Shown here in pieces: positions 1 through 5,302 of a DNA stretch of 6,183 bases. Both the position numbers and the translations under genes were made by a program. A model generated the notes under the pieces. The model ran no database searches and had not been told where the DNA came from. It saw nothing but the letters and a program-made list of their open reading frames with translations. The stretch comes from JBGTBQ01 sp041749275 (GTDB taxonomy: Bacteria; Acidobacteriota; Blastocatellia; Pyrinomonadales; Pyrinomonadaceae): contig JBGTBQ010000326.1 of assembly GCA_041749275.1 (NCBI GenBank), positions 1 to 6,183 on the forward strand. Reading direction: 5' to 3'. The stretch's first letter is position 1, and every line of letters begins with the position of its first letter.

Positions 1-1
1 C

Positions 2-85
2 ACTGCCGGCGGGCCGAACAAATCGTTGGACGCGAGCGGCGGGAGCGTGTTTCGTAACTTAACGGGTCTGGCGCTGCTTGATTGA
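2..85 (+). CDS. C-terminal end of an upstream gene, partial, product unknown
   Basis: The frame starting at base 2 is open from the window edge and reads 27 residues, ending in SVFRNLTGLALLD before a TGA at 83-85. Third codon positions are mostly G or C (about 19 of 27), as in the clear genes here, and the other two plus frames look less gene-like. The stop lies 77 bases before the M28 peptidase start, a normal distance between same-strand genes. I do not recognise the family from so short a tail. It could also be chance, since 27 codons is little evidence. Confidence 0.4.
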   Translation, partial: TAGGPNKSLDASGGSVFRNLTGLALLD

Positions 86-162
86 ATTCGCGCCGCCGCG
101 TCAACTCAACCGATAAGCGGCAAAATGGATAAAGTCGAGTCAGACAGGTGTGAGCACCGCGA

Positions 163-1299
163 ATGAAACTGATGAACAGTCTGCTGCTTCGTCCGGCGCG
201 CGTTGCGCTGGCGCTCATCTTTTGCGTCACGACTTTGGGCGCGGGTGTCTTCCCCGCGCGAAGTCAGACCAAGACTTCGCGGAAGCCTGCGCTCTCGGCG
301 GAGTGGACGGCGGCGCTCGAACGCATCACGGCGGATAGTCTGCGCGGGCATCTATCTTTCATCGCTTCGGATTCGCTCGAAGGGCGCAACACGCCTTCGC
401 GCGGCCTCGACATCGCCGCTGAGTACATCGCCGCGCAGTTTCGCCGCGCGGGGCTTGAGCCGGCGGGCGACGACGGTTACTTTCAGACCGCGACGTGGGG
501 CGAAGTCGTCGCCGCGTCGCGCCGCGCGCGACAACTCGCGCCGGAAGAGGCGGCGCTGAAAGTTCGTAACGTCGCGGGGCTGTTGCGTGGCTCCGACCCG
601 ACGTTGAAGGACACTTACGTTATCCTTTCGGCGCATTACGATCACGTCGGTGTGCGTCCCGAACGCGAGGGCGACAAAATTTTTAACGGCGCGAACGACG
701 ACGGGAGCGGCACGGTCTCGGTCGTCGAAATCGCCTCGGCGCTCGCGTCTCTCAAACAGCGACCGAAACGGAGCCTCCTCTTCTTGACCTTCTTCGGTGA
801 AGAGAAAGGCTTGCTCGGCTCGCGCTACTACGGCAGCCACCCGCTCGTGCCTTTAGAGAAGACCGTGGCGCAGATCAATCTCGAACAGTTGGGCCGCACG
901 GACGACAGCGAAGGGCCGCAGGTTGGAACCGTGACGATGACCGGCTTTGACTATACGGACTTGGGCGAGACGCTCAACCACGCGGGCGACGCGACCGGCG
1001 TCAAGGCATACAAGCATCCACGCAACAGCGACGCCTACTTCGGGCGGAGCGACAATCAGGCGCTCGCCGACGTGGGCGTCCCGGCGCACACGCTCGGCGT
1101 CGCCTTTGAGTTTCCCGACTACCACGGGGCCGGCGACCACTGGGACAAGATTGACTACGCCAACATGGCCCGCGTCGCGCGCACCGTCGCGCTCACGCTG
1201 CTGTTCGTCGCCGACAACCCGCGTGCGCCAAAGTGGAACGAGGCGAACCCGCGCACGGCGAAATACGTCGAGGCGTGGAAGAAACTGCACGGACAGTGA
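163..1299 (+). CDS. Exported M28 family zinc metallopeptidase (aminopeptidase-like)
   Basis: The 378-residue protein probably removes N-terminal residues from peptides outside the cytoplasm. Residues 1-35 look like a signal peptide: an Arg-containing start, the hydrophobic run VALALIFCVTTLGAGVF, then ARSQ. The M28 core follows in order: AHYDHVG (157-163; ligands H158, D160), GANDDGSG (176-183; bridging D179), FFGEEKG (210-216; base E213, ligand E214), NLEQLGR (239-245) and YHG (320-322; ligand H321). At the fourth motif most M28 enzymes have Asp, but here E241 occupies that ligand place. SDN (296-298) stands where SDH is common. I recall an acidobacterial M28 subgroup with both features, so the enzyme is probably active. 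Many relatives carry a PA domain between the N-terminal region and AHYDHVG. Only about 45 residues lie there, so PA is absent. ATG 163 has only a weak purine stretch upstream; ATG 172, three codons on, is an alternative start. An in-frame TGA at 151-153 rules out anything longer. Confidence 0.93.
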   Translation: MKLMNSLLLRPARVALALIFCVTTLGAGVFPARSQTKTSRKPALSAEWTAALERITADSLRGHLSFIASDSLEGRNTPSRGLDIAAEYIAAQFRRAGLEPAGDDGYFQTATWGEVVAASRRARQLAPEEAALKVRNVAGLLRGSDPTLKDTYVILSAHYDHVGVRPEREGDKIFNGANDDGSGTVSVVEIASALASLKQRPKRSLLFLTFFGEEKGLLGSRYYGSHPLVPLEKTVAQINLEQLGRTDDSEGPQVGTVTMTGFDYTDLGETLNHAGDATGVKAYKHPRNSDAYFGRSDNQALADVGVPAHTLGVAFEFPDYHGAGDHWDKIDYANMARVARTVALTLLFVADNPRAPKWNEANPRTAKYVEAWKKLHGQ

Positions 1300-1319
1300 G
1301 CGTCGGCGAGGAGCGATAA

Positions 1320-1354
1320 GCCGGGGCGGTCGCCAACGCTCCGGCCTTTTTATT
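1320..1354 (+). terminator. Intrinsic terminator of the M28 peptidase gene
   Basis: An 8-bp stem pairs GCCGGGGC (1320-1327) with GCTCCGGC (1338-1345), including one G-U pair. The loop has 10 bases, and the right arm is followed by CTTTTTATTTT. It lies 20 bases after the stop codon at 1299. GC-rich stem plus T-run is the classic factor-independent form. It suggests the M28 gene is transcribed separately from what follows. Confidence 0.8.
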
Positions 1355-1497
1355 TTGATTCGTCCCTCAACACAACCCGCCCACACCCAGAATCCGGCGC
1401 TTCGTCACAATCTCGCCTCCGCGCTGAAACCGCCGTGTAAACTCGCGCGTACCATGTGCGCCTTTTCTGTCACGTGTCACCTAAACATCTCAAACGT

Positions 1498-1503
1498 AAG
1501 GAG
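1498..1503 (+). promoter_or_regulatory. Shine-Dalgarno site of the 38-codon M13 remnant
   Basis: AAGGAG sits 6 bases before the ATG at 1510. It is a near-ideal ribosome binding site and is better than the one in front of the M28 gene. It shows that the translation start of the collapsed gene is still intact. Confidence 0.65.
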
Positions 1504-1509
1504 CCACCA

Positions 1510-1626
1510 ATGAACTCATCAACCTTCCGCCGTCTGGGCCTGCCGTTGCTCGTCGCCGCCGCGTGGAGTTGCAAACTGGGCGACGCGATGGTGCGCCCGC
1601 CCGAAAATCGCTGTCAGGTCTGGTAG
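1510..1626 (+). pseudogene. Collapsed M13 peptidase gene: start and last 18 codons joined in frame
   Basis: This 38-codon frame begins MNSSTFRRLGLPLLVAAAWS and ends in CKLGDAMVRP, PENRCQVW and TAG. The first 20 residues look like a signal peptide, with two Arg followed by a hydrophobic stretch. Residues 21-38 align without gaps to residues 663-680 of the intact M13 peptidase downstream, with 12 of 18 identical, including both cysteines and the terminal Trp. Ending in C-x-x-W is a hallmark of the neprilysin (M13) family. Everything between, about 640 residues including HExxH, is missing, so it cannot be a peptidase. At DNA level the shared 54 bases match at about 40 positions, so this is a diverged paralogue and not a recent copy of its neighbour. 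The simplest reading is a single in-frame internal deletion. Alternatives are a retained small exported peptide or an assembly error. The two remaining cysteines (C21, C35) have lost their usual partners. Confidence 0.75.
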
Positions 1627-1640
1627 TCGAAGGTGGGGAG

Positions 1641-1683
1641 GATGAACACGGAGCGACGCGTCCGCTCTTGTTCCGCGTTCATC
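1641..1683. repeat. Imperfect 14-bp inverted repeat (hairpin)
   Basis: GATGAACACGGAGC (1641-1654) is the near reverse complement of GTTCCGCGTTCATC (1670-1683): 12 Watson-Crick pairs, one G-U and one mismatch, with a 15-base loop. It begins 15 bases after the stop of the M13 remnant. No T-run follows, so it is not a typical intrinsic terminator. It may still protect an mRNA end or be part of a dispersed repeat. Confidence 0.55.
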
Positions 1684-1717
1684 CCAGGGTCTATCCCTTT
1701 CCGTGTCAGTTGGATTT

Positions 1718-1846
1718 GCCACAGCGACATGGAGGCATGGAGATGAAGACGGAAAACGAATCATTGATGAGGAGAGAGCGTGGATCGTTCAACGCTCCCG
1801 GCACAATGTTCCCCCCTTCATTTTTCTTTCTCCGCGTCGCTGTGGC
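1718..1846. repeat. Inverted-repeat element with degenerate CCACAGxGACxxGGAG arms
   Basis: The left arm GCCACAGCGACATGGAG (1718-1734) and the right arm, read on the minus strand as GCCACAGCGACGCGGAG (1846-1830), match at 15 of 17 positions. They are separated by 95 bases with no gene. The arms resemble the motif CCACAGAGACACGGAG, which I recall as a dispersed intergenic repeat in several environmental phyla. That identification is from memory. Likely a decayed repeat or a small non-autonomous element; no transposase is present. Confidence 0.5.
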
Positions 1847-2002
1847 TAACTCCGAAAGTGTGGCCCGGCGTTCGTCGTCCTCTGGATGGAAATCGCTCTT
1901 CATCCGTGAGAGACTAACGCCATCCCCTGTTACAACTCGCGCGGTTCGCAAACTTAGATTTGAGTTTTGAGTTTGAACGTCACAAGAAAAGCAAAAACTG
2001 TT

Positions 2003-2008
2003 GAGGAG
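2003..2008 (+). promoter_or_regulatory. Shine-Dalgarno site that sets the M13 start
   Basis: GAGGAG is followed after 8 bases by ATG 2017. An in-frame GTG at 2008 overlaps this site and so cannot use it. A further ATG at 2026 is 17 bases away, which is too far. The spacing favours ATG 2017 as the start. Confidence 0.75.
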
Positions 2009-2016
2009 TGTCCCAC

Positions 2017-4059
2017 ATGAGTTTGATGAGAGTTCGCTTCGTCACCGGCTCGCTGCTGGCGCTTTGTTTGTGCTTCGCCGTGCTGGCGCAGAGCAGCGGT
2101 GTCAATCGCGCCTTCGACACGTCGCGGATGGACAAGAGCACGTCCGCGTGTCAGGACTTTTACCAGTTCGCCAACGGCAACTGGTTGAAGACGACCGAAA
2201 TCCCGGCGGCCTTCTCTTCGTGGGGCAGCTTCCACATCCTCGCCGAGAACAATCGCAAGACGTTGCACGACATTCTCGAAGAGGTGTCGAAGAAGCCCGA
2301 TGCGAAGAAAGGGAGCATGGAGCAGAAGATCGGCGACTTCTACGCCTCGTGCATAGACGAGGCGAAGATCGAGGCCGAGGGCGCCAAGCCGCTGCAACCG
2401 GAACTCGCGCGCATCGAGAAGATCAAAGACCAGAAAGATTTTCAGGCCACGCTCGCGCACCTGCACGGCATGGGCGTCCCGGCGCTCTTCGGCTTTGGCT
2501 CGCTGCCCGACCTCAAGAACAGCGCACAGGTCATCGGCTTCGCCGGACAGGGCGGCCTCTCGTTGCCGAACCGCGACTACTACACGAAGACCGACGAGAA
2601 GTCGCAAAAGCTGCGCGCCGACTTCGTCGCCCACATGGCGCGGATGTTCGAGTTGCTCGGTGACGCGCCCGACAAGGCGGCGGCCAATGCCCAGACCGTG
2701 ATGCGTATCCAGACGCGGCTCGCCGAAAGTTCGCGCACGCCCGTCGAACTGCGCGACCCGACCACGCAGTATCACATCATGGACGCCGCCAAGCTCAAGG
2801 AACTGACGCCCGGCTTTTCGTGGGCTGATTACTTCAAAGGCATCGGCGTCGGGGCGGGTAATATCAACGTCGCGCACCCCGAATTCTTTCAAGCCCTTAA
2901 CCGGACGCTCGCCGAGGTTCCCGTCAACGACTGGAAGTCCTATCTGCGCTGGCATCTCGTGAACGCCGCCGCCCCGACGCTCTCCTCGAAATTCGAGACC
3001 GAGAACTTCAACTTCTATGGCAAGACGCTGCAAGGGCGGAAAGAACAGTACCCGCGCTGGCGGCGCTGCGTCGCCGCCACGGACGCGAATCTCGGCGAGG
3101 TGCTCGGACAGGTCTACGTCGCCCGCGCGTTCACGCCCGCATCGAAGGCGCGGATGCAGACTCTGGTCAACAACCTGACCCGCGCCTTCCGCGAGCGCCT
3201 GCTCAAACTCGACTGGATGAGCGAGCCGACGCGCAAGGAGGCCATCGCCAAGCTCGAAGGCTTCAAACAGAAGATCGGCTACCCCGACAAGTGGATTGAC
3301 TATTCACGGCTCGACATGGATCGCGGCTCCTACGCGCGGAACGTCCTGCGCGCGAGCGCCTTCGAGCAGGCGCGCGACCTCGCCAAGATCGGCAAGCCGG
3401 TTGACCGCACCGAGTGGGGGATGACGCCGCCGACCGTCAACGCCGGCTACAACCCGCTCAACAACGACATCTCGTTCCCGGCGGGCATCCTGCAAGCGCC
3501 CTTCTTCAACCCCGACGCGGACGACGCCGTCAACTACGGCGCCATCGGCGCGGTCATCGGCCACGAGATCACGCACGGCTTCGACGATTCCGGAGCCAAC
3601 TTCGACGCCGCCGGCAACCTCCGCATGTGGTGGACGCCCGACGACAAGAAGAAGTTCGACGAGCGCGCCGAATGCGTCATCAACCAGTTTGGCGACTACG
3701 AGGTCGAGCCGGGCTTGAAGATGACGGGCAAACTCGTCAGCGGCGAATCCATCGCTGACCTCGGCGGACTCGACGTTGCCTACGATGCTTTCCAGCAGTC
3801 GCTGGCGGGCAAACCGCGCCCGGCGAACATTGACGGCTTCACGCCGGAGCAGCGTTTCTTCCTCGGCTGGGCGCAGGTGTGGGCCGGGAAGTATACGCCG
3901 GAGTCGGCGCGCTTGCAGGCTCAGTCCGACCCGCATCCGCTCTCACGCTTCCGCGTCAACGGCCCGCTCTCGAACATGCAGGCGTTCGCCGCGGCCTTCC
4001 AGTGCAAGGCGGGCGACGCGATGGTGCGACCCGAAAAAGATCGGTGTCGGATTTGGTAA
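2017..4059 (+). CDS. Exported M13 (neprilysin-like) zinc endopeptidase
   Basis: This 680-residue protein is a full-length M13 oligopeptidase that cleaves peptides outside the cytoplasm. Residues 1-24 form a signal peptide ending VLA before QSS. The N-terminal lid domain spans about 40-425 and opens with DFYQFANGNW (47-56). The catalytic domain spans about 475-680: NAGYNP (475-480; substrate-binding NA kept, next residue Gly where Phe or Tyr is usual), GHEITH (515-520; H516 and H520 bind zinc, E517 is catalytic), ESIADLGG (577-584; ligand E577, D581), H640 and R646 in the DPHPLSRFRV segment, and the terminal Trp 680. Six cysteines of the mature protein (45, 112, 351, 553, 663, 677) match by position three neprilysin disulfides (45-663, 112-351, 553-677 expected), which supports an oxidising, exported location. 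All catalytic residues are present, so it should be active. An in-frame GTG at 2008 would add three residues but overlaps the ribosome site. It follows a collapsed M13 paralogue and has its own terminator, so it is probably monocistronic. Confidence 0.96.
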   Translation: MSLMRVRFVTGSLLALCLCFAVLAQSSGVNRAFDTSRMDKSTSACQDFYQFANGNWLKTTEIPAAFSSWGSFHILAENNRKTLHDILEEVSKKPDAKKGSMEQKIGDFYASCIDEAKIEAEGAKPLQPELARIEKIKDQKDFQATLAHLHGMGVPALFGFGSLPDLKNSAQVIGFAGQGGLSLPNRDYYTKTDEKSQKLRADFVAHMARMFELLGDAPDKAAANAQTVMRIQTRLAESSRTPVELRDPTTQYHIMDAAKLKELTPGFSWADYFKGIGVGAGNINVAHPEFFQALNRTLAEVPVNDWKSYLRWHLVNAAAPTLSSKFETENFNFYGKTLQGRKEQYPRWRRCVAATDANLGEVLGQVYVARAFTPASKARMQTLVNNLTRAFRERLLKLDWMSEPTRKEAIAKLEGFKQKIGYPDKWIDYSRLDMDRGSYARNVLRASAFEQARDLAKIGKPVDRTEWGMTPPTVNAGYNPLNNDISFPAGILQAPFFNPDADDAVNYGAIGAVIGHEITHGFDDSGANFDAAGNLRMWWTPDDKKKFDERAECVINQFGDYEVEPGLKMTGKLVSGESIADLGGLDVAYDAFQQSLAGKPRPANIDGFTPEQRFFLGWAQVWAGKYTPESARLQAQSDPHPLSRFRVNGPLSNMQAFAAAFQCKAGDAMVRPEKDRCRIW

Positions 4060-4114
4060 GGCGGAGGAAACCGAGCTAAGAGCAGTAAGCGGTGAGCGGT
4101 TCAAATCGAAGATG

Positions 4115-4153
4115 AAAGAGGCTTGAGATGATTTAATCTCAAGCCTCTTTTTT
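4115..4153 (+). terminator. Perfect 15-bp stem terminator of the M13 gene
   Basis: AAAGAGGCTTGAGAT (4115-4129) pairs without mismatch with ATCTCAAGCCTCTTT (4136-4150) around the 6-base loop GATTTA. The T-run extends to 4153. It lies 56 bases after the M13 stop. On the minus strand the stem is equally good but only three T follow, so it could act weakly against transcription arriving from carD. Confidence 0.92.
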
Positions 4154-4487
4154 CAACTGCACGGGCCTCAATATCTTCGCCGCCCCGGCGCGGTCTTCAA
4201 CAGCGTCCGGCGCGTCCAGATTAGTCAAGACGGTCGCCGTGGTCGCAACGCTCTGCGCGGTCTCGGCGCTACCGCGGGCGGTTCCGACATGGCGCTTCCC
4301 CGTGTCGGTCGTATCCAATTGCCAATCACTCTATGATGAACCTACAAGGAGGGAGGGCAGCGATAAGCTCAAGCCGGAATGGCGCATCCCGACGATTTCG
4401 CTCTCGCGCCCGTGGACGCACATCAAGACTGCCGCGACCCGGAGAGGGCCGGAGCTAGCGGGGAGCGAACGTTCAGTTGGGTTTGGC
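4154..4487. other. Convergent spacer between M13 and carD, no gene seen
   Basis: No supported gene lies in these 334 bases. Plus-strand frames either lack a start with a ribosome site or run on antisense through carD. One 9-bp hairpin is visible, CCGACATGG (4284-4292) with CCGTGTCGG (4300-4308), with one G-T wobble, a 7-base loop and no T-run on either side. A purine-rich AAGGAGGGAGGG near 4341 resembles a ribosome site, but no start codon follows at useful distance. I found no clear intrinsic terminator for carD. Confidence 0.6.
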
Positions 4488-5033
4488 TCAGTGGCCGACG
4501 GCGGCGCCGGCGGCTCGCGTGCGGACAGGTTGCCGCTCATGCCGGGAGCACGCGCGGGCAAGAGCCTGCTCGACGCGCGGCTCGACATTGCATTCGGGCT
4601 GGCGGCAGACCGCCGCGAGTTCCGAAATGACAAGGTAGCGCGCGCGCTCGAGCATACGCTGCTCGCGGAACGAGAGCGGCTTCGAGTGGCTCAGGTATGT
4701 CAGGTTCTTGAGGACTTCGGCGACCTCGAAAATGTCGCCCGTCCGCATCCGGTCGGAGAAATCCTTGAAGCGGTCTTTCCAATCGCTGGCCGCGCCCGAA
4801 AAGTCGTCCGCCAGATGCTTCAGGAGCATCTCGCACTCGCCGTTGGTGATCGGAGAGCGCAGACCGACTTCCGAAGCGTTGGCGACGGGGACAAGGACGA
4901 CTGAATTAGTAGCAGCGAGACGGAGCGTGTAGAAAGGAAGGCTGGTCGCTCCGATCTGTTTCTGCTCGATCTGTTCGATGGTTCCGATGCCGTGATTGGG
5001 GTAGATGACCTTCTGGCCCACTTTAAAACCCAC
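4488..5033 (-). CDS. carD: CarD/CdnL-family RNA polymerase-binding transcription regulator
   Basis: This 181-residue cytoplasmic protein should bind the RNA polymerase beta subunit and stabilise open promoter complexes, as CarD does in mycobacteria and CdnL in myxobacteria. The polymerase-interacting domain covers about 1-62: FKVGQKVIYPNHGIGTIE near the start, then VVLVPVANASEVGLR. The helical DNA-binding domain covers about 67-163: DWKDRFKDF, MRTGDIFEVAEVLKNL, then LSFREQRMLERARYLVISEL. Trp85 falls where the minor-groove wedge Trp of mycobacterial CarD lies. Family members are usually about 160-170 residues. Here about 18 extra residues, rich in Arg and Ala, follow the conserved end, either a real tail or drift past a lost stop. 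Two adjacent GTG codons (5036, 5033) can start it. The AGGAGG site is 3 bases from the first and 6 from the second, so I chose 5033. It has its own promoter and a roughly 100-base leader, so it is probably independent of the kinase gene upstream. Confidence 0.93.
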   Translation of the reverse strand: MGFKVGQKVIYPNHGIGTIEQIEQKQIGATSLPFYTLRLAATNSVVLVPVANASEVGLRSPITNGECEMLLKHLADDFSGAASDWKDRFKDFSDRMRTGDIFEVAEVLKNLTYLSHSKPLSFREQRMLERARYLVISELAAVCRQPECNVEPRVEQALARACSRHERQPVRTRAAGAAVGH

Positions 5034-5039
5034 CACTCA

Positions 5040-5045
5040 CCTCCT
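5040..5045 (-). promoter_or_regulatory. Shine-Dalgarno site of carD
   Basis: On the minus strand AGGAGGTGA is followed directly by GTGGTG. AGGAGG matches the anti-Shine-Dalgarno core fully. A 6-base spacer to the GTG at 5033 is normal and a 3-base spacer to 5036 is short, so the site selects the second GTG. Confidence 0.8.
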
Positions 5046-5070
5046 CTGACTTGCAAAAAACAAGGCCGCT

Positions 5071-5126
5071 GTCGCACTTCGGGTTTGGGCTTCCCCTGAG
5101 GGATCGTTGCGACGCGGCCCGCGTCG
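5071..5126 (-). promoter_or_regulatory. Structured 5' leader of carD
   Basis: Between the inferred transcription start near 5138 and the carD start, two overlapping pairings are possible. One is a 7-bp hairpin, CGACGCG (5110-5116) with CGCGTCG (5120-5126), loop GCC. The other is a 6-bp closing stem, GTCGCA (5071-5076) with TGCGAC (5108-5113). They share bases 5110-5113, so they exclude each other. This could be a simple leader or a regulatory switch; I do not recognise a known riboswitch. Confidence 0.35.
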
Positions 5127-5168
5127 GTTGTGAATTCTAACGAAAGTGTAACAAGCGTCGCGGGCCGC
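5114..5168. repeat. 10-bp GC inverted repeat around the carD -10 box
   Basis: GCGGCCCGCG (5114-5123) and its exact reverse complement CGCGGGCCGC (5159-5168) are centred near 5141. The second arm lies inside the spacer between the -35 and -10 boxes, the first in the early transcribed leader. It could be a two-half operator or a coincidence of GC-rich sequence. Confidence 0.4.
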
Positions 5169-5174
5169 GGTCAA
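5145..5174 (-). promoter_or_regulatory. Sigma-70 type promoter of carD with extended -10
   Basis: On the minus strand TTGACC (5174-5169) is followed after 18 bases by TACACT (5150-5145). TGT directly before the -10 gives the extended TGn form. The DNA upstream of the -35 (5175-5215) is rich in A and T, like an UP element. Transcription would start near 5138, leaving a leader of about 100 bases before carD. Confidence 0.65.
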
Positions 5175-5179
5175 GGTTC

Positions 5180-5197
5180 AAAATTTGCTCCGCAAAT
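5180..5197 (-). terminator. Weak possible terminator downstream of the sensor kinase gene
   Basis: On the minus strand ATTTGC (5197-5192), loop GGA, then GCAAAT (5188-5183) is followed by TTT. The stem is only 6 bp and AT-rich, so termination is uncertain. It lies about 105 bases after the kinase stop and just before the carD -35, where a boundary would be expected. It may equally be part of the AT-rich promoter upstream region. Confidence 0.3.
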
Positions 5198-5302
5198 CGA
5201 GAAAATTCTTTTGTCGAAACTGCAACGAAAAGCGGAAGCCACGCAGAACTGATAAGTAGCTTTCAAGCGGTTTCGTAAATTCTTCGCGTATGCGCTTATT
5301 CG

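Larger units (their letters stand above)
1627..2016 (+). other. Gene-poor spacer between M13 remnant and intact M13 gene
   Basis: These 390 bases hold no convincing gene. Open frames on both strands lack family motifs and cross the inverted repeats described separately. Composition is less GC-rich than the flanking genes, especially after 1800. Contents seen are a hairpin (1641-1683), an inverted-repeat element (1718-1846) and a short tandem TTTGAG tract (1959-1976). A possible but poor promoter for the M13 gene is TTACAA (1930-1935) and TTAGAT (1954-1959), spaced 18 bases. I would not rely on it. Confidence 0.6.

Noticed and set aside
1436..1443. TGTAAACT as a -10 box for the M13 remnant
   Set aside because: No acceptable -35 lies 16-18 bases upstream, and the extended TGn spacing is off by one.
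1469..1480. GTCAC repeated around CACGTG upstream of the remnant
   Set aside because: A 5-base direct repeat is too short to claim as an operator in this composition.
1563..1970. Plus-strand frame of 135 codons and an overlapping minus-strand frame of 81 codons (1706-1951) in the spacer
   Set aside because: Neither has a ribosome site or family motif. Both cross the inverted repeats, and the first overlaps the M13 remnant in another frame.
2008..2016. GTG at 2008 as the M13 start
   Set aside because: It overlaps the GAGGAG ribosome site that is correctly spaced for ATG 2017, and the signal peptide is complete from 2017.
1954..3033. Long minus-strand open frame opposite the M13 gene
   Set aside because: It lies antisense to a protein with clear family motifs, has no recognisable domains, and is explained by the high GC content and codon bias of the plus-strand gene.
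4379..4630. Short plus-strand frame after a purine-rich AAGGAGGGAGGG
   Set aside because: The purine tract is over 25 bases from the ATG, and the translation is Arg-rich in the way typical of an out-of-frame reading opposite carD.
4239..4904. Plus-strand open frame of 221 codons over the spacer and carD
   Set aside because: Two-thirds of it is antisense to the well-supported carD gene. The first third has no ribosome site at its start and no family resemblance.
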